From assembly GCA_007844125.1 (NCBI GenBank), contig CM017561.1, forward strand, positions 34,686,406 through 34,750,405: 64,000 bases of DNA, given 5' to 3'. The first letter of the stretch is position 1. The number at the start of each line of letters is the position of its first letter. Source of the DNA: Sinonovacula constricta (Eukaryota > Mollusca > Bivalvia > Cardiida > Solecurtidae). Below are positions 1 to 11,719 of the stretch, in pieces. Position numbers and translations under genes: made by a program. The notes under the pieces are model-generated. The model saw only the letters and a list, made by a program, of their open reading frames with translations, made no database searches and was not told the DNA's origin.

Positions 1-51
<51 letters not shown>
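1..51. repeat. (TGA)n microsatellite
   Basis: About 17 perfect TGA triplets open the window; the array probably continues outside it. Confidence 0.95.
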
Positions 52-53
<2 letters not shown>

Positions 54-900
54 GATGCAATTGTACAAAAATGGACATGATAAAAAAATATAGTAGGAGA
101 AAACAGTACTAATGTTTAAACCTATTAATTTCGATTCATTTAAGCAAGACCTTACTTCCGCGATGTGACCAGGGTACGTGATGCCGCCTAAACAACTCGA
201 GTCCTAACTACAAAATGTGTATGGGTCTCCTGTCAGGCCGTACCTATATGTGACAGCTCCCTCTTGAAGGAAATCCAAGATCGAGCTTTTATAACAGAAG
301 CTGGGAGTGACTTCAATAATGGTACTGTGTACTGTTAAGGGTATTTATGCTCTGTCTTCATTATGATAGCATGTCAGGACAAAATGATGTTGTCAACCAT
401 TTCCAATGTAATTGTTAAATTGGACACAGACCTTAAAACATTAAAACATTTATTTTGTTTGATAGCAAATTAGTATTTACATGTTCCACTGCTTAAATTT
501 TGGTCTAATAAGCTCGGGCATCAAATTTACAGCTTAGTTCTTGTTTGTGCGACTTTGTACTGCGCTACGAACGTTGATAGTAAAAAAGCCCGAGAGTGGC
601 TCTTGACGGTAATTTCACTAATATATTTACGTATATAAACGGTAAAAATGCGAAAACACGATATGTTATTTTTTTATGTCCTATAACGGCTGAAAGTCGA
701 GGGTCATTTTGCTAAAGAACCACCATACCCCGGTCATTATTCACTTCATATTAAAGTCGTTTTCCGTAGCGAAGGCGAAATATCCGTCTCAGACTAGTCT
801 ATCACAGTTTAATTAAGCAACACGTTTTCAAATTAAGGCGCAAATACTGCCAATAAGTTCCTCACGATCGGGCATGAAAAATCATCTTAGTTGAAACAGC
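52..900. other. no gene recognised
   Basis: A+T-rich sequence without a credible exon, RNA gene or repeat that I can identify. Confidence 0.5.
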
Positions 901-1583
901 TTAAAGGTAGTATACGAGAGTTTGCCTATATCAAATATAATTATTAAAACCCTATAGTTGTTTGGGGGAACGTGGGCATAATTTCTTCATAAACCAATGC
1001 TAAAGTCAAAATAAAGACGTTTTGGACACTGCCTCATTTATCAAGCAGAACAATAAATGCCCATTCTTTCCAAATTTATAAATTAAAACGGTTAGAACTT
1101 TTGCTAGAAATAGATACCGACGATAGAGCGAATTATCCAGAGGAGGATATAAAATGATCACAAAAGTAAGTGCGGACCGAGAGGTCGTGGGTTTAAATCC
1201 CGGCCGGGTCAAACCAAAGACTTTAAAGTGGGTAGTAGTGGCTTCCCTCCTAACGCTCGGGGCTAGGGGACAGCATTACGCCTGACTCGTCGGTGTCAGT
1301 ATAGTGGACCGGCCGAGTCCATGGGCACCTCATAAGTGCCCCATGTGCTAAAATGATAGAAATGTCGCTGCACAGTATCGGCAAAAATGCCGGCTTATAC
1401 CATCCCATCCCTATACTGCTTATTTACAGATTTTGTACAGTAACTTTTTCACGATATGTACTGTCTAAGAATATATTTAATGTTTACAAGCATCTTTACT
1501 TAGCAATAACAAACCCCTAAAAGCAATGGTAAGATCTTGTAACATGTAGGTAATATAGGCAAACTGTTGGATAGCGCCTTTAA
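901..1583. mobile_element. TTAA-bordered MITE with nested SINE
   Basis: The left end is TTAAAGGTAGTATACGAGAG and the right end reads ...ATAGCGCCTTTAA. The inverted ends share TAAAGG...CAGTTTGCCTATAT with a few mismatches. TTAA at both borders fits piggyBac-type target use. A tRNA-derived SINE occupies 1166-1412. Confidence 0.5.
1166..1412 (+). mobile_element. tRNA-derived SINE, family 1, 5'-truncated
   Basis: It shares the family 1 body (CAAAGACTTTAAAG..., CTCGTCGGTGTCAGTAT..., ATGATAGAAATGTCGCTG) and ends in a CATCCC-repeat tail. The A box is lost; the B-box region is altered to GGTTTAAATCC. Confidence 0.75.
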
Positions 1584-1648
1584 TTAAGAAATAGTTAATT
1601 ATGCAGGTACCTCTGAGAGGAAATTTACATTTGTAATGATGAGTGTGG

Positions 1649-2204
1649 CAGGGATGGATCTAGGTGGCGGTGATGCATCCCTACCCCGCCACCACTAACC
1701 ATTTAAAAAGTAGAGTTGTGAAAACACTTACATGTTAGCTTAAGAAATACTAAGCTTTTAAAGTAAATGTCGTCTGTTTACTAAATAGGTCGAAGTTATG
1801 GTCATACTGTGTATGCATATCTACTATCTTATGTTTTTCTTTTTTACTTTCTTTCAAAGTGTATGTGGGTAAATTTAACTTGGAAGACATACAGGTTTTG
1901 TAGGTAACTTTACCTTGTAATAATGTTACATCTTTGTATGTAAGTCATTGTATGTAGGTAACTTCAATGTGTAAGCCTACAACCTTGTAATAAAAGTGTG
2001 GATAATTATTATTGTATCATTTTATCAAAACAGAATGTGAACGTGAGTTTAAGTGACATCAGAGTACTGTAGACATTTATCTTTCTACAGCATTAGTAGA
2101 TTATGATAAATGATTCGCGTATATTGCGATAAAGTTGAATGGATCTTGATTCTGATACCCACCACTCTACCCCCACCCCAACATTTTTTTTTGATCCGCC
2201 CATG
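1649..2204 (-). mobile_element. hAT-type MITE with perfect 8-bp TSD
   Basis: The ends are CAGGGATGGATC and GATCCGCCCATG (family end CAGGGGCGGATC). They are flanked by GAGTGTGG at 1641-1648 and 2205-2212. An 8-bp duplication with CAGGG termini is the hAT signature. There is no transposase frame. Confidence 0.75.
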
Positions 2205-2506
2205 GAGTGTGGTGTTATGCTCCTCGTTTCACAAGGCTGTAGGACATTAATAAATGGCATTATTGCATTTAAGATTGCCAACAGAAGACGAAGACTAACG
2301 CGGCGTGTAGATGTGTACCTGAGGGAACTAATACCCAGACAATGTCTCCGCGCTATTAAACTCCCTGTTAACTTAGATGACAAATTTATCGAGCCGTCTT
2401 TAATTTTTTACGCCATTATGGAGCAAGTTTGGTCTTTTTGAGATTGCGCACACTGTTTTCTTTGGTTGTAGCTTTACACTTTTAATTGTTAAATCGATTA
2501 AATTGA

Positions 2507-2822
2507 ATCGGACCTGTTATCGCAATCGGTAGAGCGTCGACTACAGGTAAAGGAGGTCCCGGTTCGATCCCGGGTCGCGGCATACCAAAGTCGTTAAAAT
2601 GGTAGTGGTATAGTTCCATTGCTAACGCTAAAGCAAATATAAGGGTAGTTCCACGACTGGTTGGCCCGATGTCAGGATAATGTGACTGGGTGTGGTATCA
2701 TGCCATGTGTTCACGGCATGCTATACACAGTGAAGGCAGCACTATATCTGCTTCTAGTGTTCACCGTCTCCAGATAACTGAAATACTGTTGGTGGGACGA
2801 TAAACCCAATAAACATAAACAT
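2507..2822 (+). mobile_element. tRNA-derived SINE, family 2
   Basis: It has a tRNA-like head with A box (ATCGCAATCGGTAGAGCG), B box GGTTCGATCCC, a conserved body and the tail GATAAACCCAATAAACATAAAC. The head is slightly degraded. Confidence 0.8.
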
Positions 2823-3570
2823 AATTTTAAGTGTCTGTCAAACTATTCAAACACAAGACTTATACTAATAACACTTTTTTAAGTGTCCACATTTTAACTG
2901 CCTAGTCGAAATGGTATAATTTTCTACGAAGTTTACAAAATTCGTGACATTGTTAATTAATGTTATTTATGTCGCCATGCCATGTACCTAAAAACCTTCC
3001 GCCAGACCTACCTGTATAAATAGTTGATGATACTGCCAGTGTACTCAGTTTAGGATCACAAGAAAATGAGATTCAGCCAGCTCCTTGCTTCTGTTTTGGG
3101 AGTTTGTTTCCGTATTTACCGAAAATTAGAATGGCTCTTTTCAGAAACTTCAGAACACAATTAACCTACATTTACGTTAAATGTATGATACGTCTGCATG
3201 AAACGATTATCGTTTGCATAGACATTGTATCTTATTTTCATTTTACATAAAAATCGAATTCTATTTATAAAATATGTAACTCGGATGTGTTTTTTAATTT
3301 TTTTTATTTATTTTTCTCAACTTTTACCATTTGTGCGTTTGTGGCATGGATTTTTTAGGACTGAAATATATTAAACAAGATAAAATATATACTCCACAGT
3401 TATGATAGCTACCGTAATGAAAGTACCCCTGTTAAATCCTTCAAAAGGCAACTTTGCCTTTTAATATAGAGAAATAAAAATAAAAAGTTGTAAATTTTGT
3501 CGACGGTATAAAAAAAATCATTAAAAGGCAATATAGGAATAGAGGAAGTAGAAGGTTTTTTTATTTATAA
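2823..3570. other. no gene recognised
   Basis: A+T-rich with poly-T stretches near 3293-3316; no supported exon or repeat. Confidence 0.5.
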
Positions 3571-3754
3571 TGGCCGGTCCATTATACTGACACCGACGAG
3601 TCAGGCGTAATGCTGTCCCCTTAGCCCCGAGCGTTAGGAGGGAAGCCACTACTACCAACTTTAAAATCTTTAGTATGAACCGGCCGGGGTTTAAACCCAC
3701 GACCTACCGATCCGCAAGCCGACGCACTACCACCTGAGCTATTGCGGCCGGTCT
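3571..3754 (-). mobile_element. tRNA-derived SINE, family 1, 3'-truncated
   Basis: The reverse strand reads the complete tRNA-like head (GCAATAGCTCAGGTGGTAG, then CGTCGGCTTGCGGATCGG) and half of the body, stopping at GTCAGTATAATGGACCGGCC. The 3' half and tail are missing. Confidence 0.72.
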
Positions 3755-3817
3755 CTGTGTATAATAAACTAATCAGGTGTCCAGCTGTGATCTCACAGCA
3801 TGGTGTTGTCTTTGGGG

Positions 3818-3838
3818 TGGGGGGGGGGGGGGAGGGGA
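3818..3838. repeat. poly-G tract
   Basis: A near-uninterrupted G run next to the exon-like ORF; prone to length error in assembly. Confidence 0.9.
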
Positions 3839-3873
3839 CCATTAAGGAATGCCATTTTCAATGCCTGTAACCA

Positions 3874-4078
3874 GGTAATGATCTTTCCACATGTGCTGGA
3901 GTTAGGCGACCAGACTCTCAACAAAATCTGTTACTATGACTTTAATGAGGTGATCAACATCGTCAGAGTATCACTCATGGACCTATTTACATTCAAAGGA
4001 AAGAAACGAGAGCTATCCGAAAACAATAACATGTTGGACGGAAGTTCCTACGAACTGGAAACAACTGGCATGAACTGA
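3874..4078 (+). CDS. unassigned exon-like ORF with stop (possible terminal exon)
   Basis: After a plausible acceptor (CCTGTAACCAG) an open frame runs 67 codons to TGA. Its codon use looks coding (MIFPHVLELGDQTLNKICYY near the start, SSYELETTGMN at the end), and it is more G+C-rich than its surroundings. Just upstream are a poly-G tract and a truncated SINE. I do not recognise the family. It could be the last exon of a gene starting outside the window, or a relic. Confidence 0.3.
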
Positions 4079-4815
4079 CTACCATTTGTCTTCATCAACA
4101 TACGTATAAGGATTTATGTACGTGGGGTTAATTACAATGATGAAATTCTACCTTTTTAGGCTAATTTAGTCTTGAACTTCTGTTCCCCGTCGATCAATTA
4201 TTCAGTGATAATGAAATGAACAGGTTTTCCTTGTAACAGATGTAACGCTCTCTGGTCCAGCACATGTATCTAGTGAGTGAAGACTCACAACAAAACATAG
4301 TAAGAACAATAATATGAAAAAAAAATATCGCAAAGAGCAAAGGAACACACTTGTAGCAATTACAGATTTTTCTTTACTTAGACGGTATGTCATTTGTACA
4401 AATAATCATTCTGTACAAAAACTCCTGAGAAATTAAACTAACATCAAAGCACATACGTAAGTAATTCTTGTCGTATGACCGACCATTATTTTGTTATAAC
4501 TGATAAAAGCGATTCATCCGTTGACCCACTGCGCACTTGGCCAAAGAAGTTTGTTTGTAAATGTATTTAAAGAATAATTAGTATATCACTGGAGGAATGA
4601 ACGGACACTGCGACTGCAAATGTCAAACCTCTGTAACATAAATATTCATTCTAGTATAAGACTCATGGGTACGAAAACTGACGAACCATCGTCTAAATTA
4701 CCGTGTTGCGTTTGATATTTGGCATTTTATTGAGGTTAAAATGTTACGTTAAATAACTGGAAAATATAAAAAGGTCCTATGAGAACCGCAATATTATCTG
4801 AACAATTACTAGACA
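4079..4815. other. no gene recognised
   Basis: Nothing beyond short chance ORFs. Confidence 0.5.
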
Positions 4816-5000
4816 AAAGCACGCACACACACGCACGCACGCGCACACACGCACGCGCACAAACACACACAAGCACGCGCGCACACACGCACAAACACGC
4901 ACATACACGCACACACACATATAATGACGCCGGACATCCTCACACACGCCCGCTCGCACACACACACACACACACACACAAGCACACGCGCACACACCTA
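4816..5000. repeat. (CA/CG)n microsatellite
   Basis: A mixed ACAC/ACGC dinucleotide array, interrupted at 4919-4945. Long open frames on both strands here are products of the repeat. Confidence 0.95.
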
Positions 5001-7310
5001 TACCCAGAGTAAATCTAAACAGCACAGAACACTGTATCGAGACAATAATGCGCATATAGAAAAAAGGTTACCGCCTTGAAACGGTCAGTCAATACAATGA
5101 CTGGAATCCTTATGCCTGGTTTTTGGAGCACTCAAAAAACTCTACTGCTTGACTGTTTTCTCAAAGACAAGCCGTGCAAACAAATATACTCCATTCATCA
5201 AAGTTAGACAACTAACAGTACGCCAACGCAGACTAGGCATTTCTGCATTATATAGGATATAGTCCGGAAATTGTACAAATTTTTGTTTTTATATTTGTGG
5301 CTTAACCTAAAGCTATACCTTCAATACTGTGAAAACTAGTATTTTTGTCGTATTTATTGGAAAAAAGCATTTTGTAAAGTTATCTTGTGACCTTACTCGT
5401 GGAGGACTCTTTCATATTCAATCCATAAACATTGATACCTGATATATTTTCTGGACACAGTCCATCGCTGAGATAGCAAAAGATGTGAAGTTTTCTCATG
5501 GAAACTCCCTTTCATTTTAATATCGACCTCGTGATATAGTCCGTGCTTGTGAAGGTAATATTACATGAAAACATGTCCCTAATACAAACAGCGTGCCGTC
5601 CAAACTGAAGACACGACTGAACAATGTGATGTGTCGTGCATGTGTTGGGGTTCTCTGTTATCGTGGCAGCATGTGTAAAGCTTGTGTTAGCACTTTTGGA
5701 CGAATTCATCTACAGATTATTTTGTAAAAGATTTATCGTGGCTGCAAGTACTTTAGAAAAAAAAACTTTCCCTAAGACTTACGCCATTTCTTGATACAAC
5801 CACATACTGTAAGTTTCAATACTGTTGTCGAAAAACTGGTACTTAGCACCATGACAGTCGACAAATGTATATATATTATACAACATGTAAATATACTCAT
5901 GCACACACTCTCAGGTATCACACGTTAATAGTACACGGATACCTATTTAAAAAGTCAAAAATACATTTAATTCGATCCATCAACAAGTTTTATTATAGCA
6001 AAGTTTTATATAAAAACAGGTGTCTCCGTCGATTGCACAGAGCTGAATGACTTTGATCAATTTTGCACGTGCAAAGCATGACTTCAAGAAGCGACACCAA
6101 ATGGGCATTCTGCCAATAACAGGGAAATTAATTATCTTCAATTCATATTCATTAAATCGAAGAGAATTACATTATACAGCGAACATGTATCAGTAAAATG
6201 GATATGAATTAGCCATAATTGATAAGGACCAAAAAAAAATCATTATATTCAATATTATTTTAAGTGGCAAATACATCAAACATCTATAAAACAATCTTTG
6301 CAGCGGTATGGATCGATGGTTTATGTATTAAGAAGAACTTTCGAAAATAGAAAATGCATTGTGTGTTTGTTGTTGTTGTTGTCATTTTCCAGTCCAATTT
6401 CCAGTACCAAAATCGGATTTACACTGAATAGACTAGTCTAGACCTGCACTCTTCCAGTGCCTTTTATAAACAAATTGACCATCCGCAACTTGAAAACTCG
6501 TTCAATGAAGCAGACAGAGTCCGTTTAAATGACATTTATGTTTCTGCAACCATTGTTGTCGAGTCTATTGGCGTGTCAAAGGAAGACGCCGGTTCTAATG
6601 CGGAATGTACATGTGTGATAGGACTTTGACCATGGTCCATAAACTACAATAAAAAAAATCTGTTCACAAATTTTGACTTTGTTTACCATTTGTAAACAAA
6701 ACGTAAGAAATGGCATCGTGCAGAATTGCTAGACAATGTAAAGCAAATGTATGATAATACAGCTGCAGCTCAATTTCAAATGAAGCAGATATCATCATTT
6801 ATGAACATTGGTTTAATGCGCTGTGCACCCAAAATGTACGTATAAAAAAGAATTAAAGAAAAAGATAAGTAATCCTGACCTAAGCAAGTCTTGATAGAGT
6901 CTGATTGTCCTTGACATATTTTGTTTAAACGTTTTAACACCAAACCTTGATCACAAAAGAATGAAACCTCTATTTTAACGCACAATCGCTGTTTCGCGAT
7001 TTAATTGAACGGATCAGTGTAAGGTGGTGACGTCATCCTTCTTATATCCGATAACATTGACGTTGTTATCTATAATTATCTGGAATCCTTGTGGCACCAT
7101 AGTCTATAGTTGGAGAGGAATAAAGATTAGTTCGTGCTTATAATGGCTTAGACAGTCTAACTATGTCTTTTGGGATCTGGTTCCTTTCTTTTAGCCACTT
7201 TGTGTTTACCTCTTATGCCGGTATTTACTGTTTGTACTAGCGATTTGATTGGATATTTTATTTACACTCTTAGTCTCATTGAAAATTTATCTTGGGAAGT
7301 AAGTCGTTCC
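5001..7310. other. no gene recognised
   Basis: A+T-rich sequence with a few short TTG or A runs; ORFs are short and not coding-like. Confidence 0.5.
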
Positions 7311-7383
7311 AACCCCCCCTCACCACCCCCCCCCCCCACCTCCCCACCCCCATACCCCCCCCCCACACACACACACACACACA
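7311..7383. repeat. poly-C / CA low-complexity tract
   Basis: C-rich runs broken by A and T, ending in (CA)n. Confidence 0.9.
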
Positions 7384-8780
7384 ACCCAAAAAAAAGTTTG
7401 AGTCTGTTATTTTATAAGACTGATCACTCCACTTTTAATAACCGGAAGTTGTGTTACTTTTATTATGTAATATTACATGTATATGTATCTATTGTCCTTT
7501 TAACGTAACTTGCATATGCTTAACAAAGTTTTGCTACGTGCACGAATATCACTCACTGTTCCATATTAATTACAGAAAAGAAAATGTGTTAAGCCACCAA
7601 ACAATTGCTGAAGAATTGTGTATGATGCATACACAATGGGTATCTCATAGCATGCATTTTATATGAGAAAAGATGCAAGTAAAACTGGTGCTAATTGGGT
7701 AATTATCCAGCAAAAAAAAACACACGCTGATTATTCTAACAACAAAGTGTTGACGTACGCCATGAAGCGACCATGAAGGTGGAGAGGGGACAAAAAGGCA
7801 AAGAAAATTACAATCACGCCGTTTGCCTTTTACAATATCACCTTTTTTATTTTGTTCCATATGCATACATAAGGAAATTTAAAAAAAAATCACACTTAGT
7901 CTACAGTAGAACGTGTAAGTATTAAAATTATGCCGTCCATTTATGGAAATAAGTGCCTCAACTCCAGGTAAGAGAAGGCGTGTACTTTTATATTTTATAC
8001 TTATGGCCGATTTTTCTAAAACTATCACTTACTTCGGACATATCGAAGACCGGGTGACTCGAAGTATTTCCACCAAGAATTTGAGGCAATGAGAGAGGAC
8101 TGTGATTGGAATCTGAAGGACTTTTTCAAGTATAACAGTTTACTCATATGCGTATGTTGATTTTAAGTTCAAAGCAATACATGGAAAAATGGAAGAATCC
8201 TTATTACAAAAAAACATATCCGTAAACAAATATATGTGTCAAAATTATATACAATATGTACACAAGACCAGTGCTTTAGCATTGTGACGAAATTATTAGT
8301 AACGAGTTTTTAAAAATACTATTTTAGGTCAATTATTCATCAGCAAATGGCATGTACTACACAAAAGTCAAACACTATGAATAAAGTTTTCCTACTTTGT
8401 ACTCTTACGAAAAGGACAATAGATGAGTTACTTACCATGAGTGGAGATATAAAGAGACTGTATTCCCTTTGTGATTGTTCTTATTATGGCTTTTAAGTCA
8501 CCGTCGTCATGTTGTTTTAACGACCAATCCGGTCAGGTGTAATTAAAAAGCAATTCAAGTCCTTGGCTGTAAAGAGATGAATTCCAGGTGAAGCAGTTCA
8601 TCGAAGAATTCCAGGATTTTAACCATCGGCAATAAATACCTGATACGGTTTGTAAATAGGCCTGAAAAGTTATTGAAACGCTTTATTTTGATAATCCTTT
8701 TGTTGTTGGTGTTTGACAATTGCAATCTGCGATCTTACTGTCGGCATGTACATTTTTTATAAGAAACAATACTCTTGCAA
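7384..8780. other. no gene recognised
   Basis: No supported exon, RNA gene or known repeat. Confidence 0.45.
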
Positions 8781-8781
8781 C

Positions 8782-9195
8782 GCAGGCCGGCGCACCGCTA
8801 AGGTTACCCATCCATACAGCAGCAACGGTAACCGTTGTTGAACCGCGCAAGTTTGAAAGCCGGAAGCCGCTTAAAAATGTCGCTAAAGTGTTAAACCAGC
8901 AACGAGGCTGGGTTGAAGCGCTTATATTTTTACCTCTGCGGTCGTTACATTACTCCCCCCCCATCCCCACCCCCACCCACCCACCCACCCCCCACTCCGA
9001 GAAGTCTCGTCCTTGAGAATTGGTCTGGGAAGTTCTGTCGGCAAGCAACTCCAGTCCGGCAGTTGACTCTATCCCACCGCTGCCACCAATGTAAAGCAGG
9101 CCGGCGCTCTCCAAAGGTCACCAATCCGTGCACCAGCCACGGTAGTCGTTGCTTAACAGCGTAAGTTTGGAAGCCACTTAAACACTCTTAAGGAC
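8782..9195. repeat. diverged direct duplication
   Basis: The block beginning GCAGGCCGGCGC at 8782 recurs in diverged form at 9096, sharing GCAAGTTTGAAAGCC / GTAAGTTTGGAAGCC. A C-rich tract at 8956-8992 lies between them. Function unknown. Confidence 0.5.
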
Positions 9196-11217
9196 CTTGT
9201 CAAACTGCTGTAAATTATGTTGTTCCCGGCTATTGTACTTTTATTTTAATGTCTGCTACATTTATACGCTTTTGATTGCAAATTCATGTAAATTTCTACA
9301 TTTTTTACTCCTTTAACAGAGGTTTTCCATATAAGACACGCTCTCAAGGTCGGAGCCAATCAGTAGCTCATTAATGGCGGAGAATTACAAGGGCGGAGAA
9401 ATTATCAAAGACCTTCTTTAACCGTGTCATTGCTCAATTGTCGGCACATTTTTCAGAAACAGGAAAAAAATTACCTAACAATTGAAGTATATGCATTATT
9501 TTCTTTCTTCTGCATAGGCATGACATTAGAAGAAGGTTTTTAATTAACATGTTGTTAAATTATATCGAATGATAAATCTGAAGTGTCAGATTGATGACGT
9601 TGGCGTGTACAAAGTTAATAGCATGGGGAAGTGAACGGTTGGATGCTTAAAATGATAAACGAAAAATGAAGAAACACAAATATTTCGTCATAGAAGTCCT
9701 GGCTGTGCAATTTCATGTCTACCCAGTCTACTCAGTCTGACCAATTTTTAAGGCGTTATCCTTTTTAAGTAAAGTACAAAATATGTAATTGGTTTTTTTG
9801 ATTGGAAAAGGAGGGGAATCATGTGATAAAAGTATTTAAGAATACGTTAAGTTACCTATGCATGAAGCTGATTGCAATTAAGAATTTTGCTTAGGTAGGT
9901 GTCAAATGCTGTCTGAGCACAACAATTCATCGTAAATGTTAACGAACCATAGTCTATTAAACATCGGCCTAATGACTAATATATTCTAATAAATTGGTCA
10001 TCAAAGTTATCATTGTGTTTAATAAAGCATAGAAATCGTCTGATGCATTAGTTCCTATAGGTACATATGTTCATGCTACATTAGAGCAGACTTCTACAGG
10101 CTGGAAGACTCCGAAAGAAATTCCACACACTGAAAATTTGTCTGTGAACGTCATTTCATGTTTTTGTTTTGGTGGATGGTCAATAAGTTTATACAGACAA
10201 ATATGTGGATGGCCTGCACAATTCTGCTTTAAACTGCTTTTTTGTCTCTATAATCGCCTACTTAATATGTACATGAAATAGACCATACTTTACGATATCA
10301 AATTAGAAACGTAAGAGTAGGGGATGGTGGGCACGTTTCCACAAACTACAATATCGGCCCGCAATTAGCCAATGACTAGTTATTCATATGACAACGTTAA
10401 TGTTTGTAAATATACTCGTAATTTAATCAAATAACCTAATATACAAGCTTTATTTAACATCGACCATGCATGATGCAAGTAATCTAAACAATTTCGAGGA
10501 CTTTTTTTTTTCATCCTTTTAATTATTTGCCAGTCATGAAAACCGTTGCACCAGTCTTTGAAAACATTCTACGCACTTTAGACCAAAATGGAAATGTTAC
10601 ATATTTTCCCACTATTAATACGGAGCTTTAACAAAAGCTGCTCACTTCTCTTTTTAATGTTTCCGTGTTTCGATAATTTTTGGCTGTCTGTAAAGTTACC
10701 GATCTCGCCAGACAATGGCTTCGTTTAAACACTTGTGTAAAACAAACACAAGGTTGTACAAGATTTAAACTGAACTGTTGGTAATGATGTTTATATTTTA
10801 TTCTAACATTGCTCAGTCTCAGAATAACAAAATATGACAAAGTTCTATAAGTACTGCGACATATATTAAAATTAAAAAAGACACAGGACAAAGGCATCAA
10901 CAGGCCATTTTTTTTAAACAAAACTGTGACGAGACATAAAACAAAATAGAGCAAGTCCAACAGTTACCGCCTTGGTCAGTCGGCAATTGGGCCATTCTGG
11001 TAACTTGTTCAGGCAATGGATAAAAACGTATCATTCATTTTGACTGACTAAGGATACGTTATTCTTACTTCTCGACTGTGTTCGAACTCAGCTTTCCATC
11101 AATGCACTATCGCCCCAAACATATTTGGCAATATTTACAAATGAATTAAACATGTATTGTTAAATGATATAGCGGGGACAGTCTATGTTACATGTAGCTA
11201 TTTTATCTCCCATATTT
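9196..11217. other. no gene recognised
   Basis: A+T-rich, no supported gene or repeat. Confidence 0.45.
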
Positions 11218-11328
<111 letters not shown>

Positions 11329-11611
11329 TTCTCTCCGGAGAGTGGCTGCTGGTATCAACTATATGATAACCAGATCTTGGTGGCAGATAAATAACATTTC
11401 TTGGACACCATTACAGAATGGTATGAGCATTTGTTTGATGTTAGTCAATTATAAAAAAATCAATCTCACTAAAGTCAGTTCTTACAAAATGCAAGATCTG
11501 ATGACATCCCGCAAATACCGTCTATAATCAAGAATGCTTTTCCCCGATTACTATTTTTATAACAGCCAATTAGAGAGCGTAATGCATAAAGCTTTCGGTA
11601 AGAGTAGCGAA

Positions 11612-11719
11612 ATGGCAGCTATCGATGGTGCAGTAGAAAAGTGTTTAACACAATTAGGAATTCGCTCGTTAAAACCACTTCAGAAGCAAAATCTTGATTT
11701 TCAGTGCATTATGGACTGA
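11612..11719 (+). pseudogene. short RecQ-like helicase N-terminal fragment
   Basis: A 35-codon frame begins MAAIDGAVEKCLTQLGIRSL and continues KPLQKQNLDFQ before a stop. The pattern L-G-I-x-S-L-K-P-x-Q-K-Q resembles the Q-motif region just before Walker A in the RecQ-like helicases that are abundant in aquatic invertebrates. Walker A itself is absent. The match is short and could be wrong. Confidence 0.35.

Noticed and set aside
2139..2441. 100-codon + strand ORF with a Leu/Arg-rich end
   Set aside because: It starts inside the hAT-MITE and crosses its border and target duplication, so it cannot be one gene. The part after 2213 looks mildly coding-like but has no recognisable domain.
4736..5055. 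Several Cys/Val- or Thr/His-rich ORFs on both strands
   Set aside because: All are translations of the CA/CG microsatellite.
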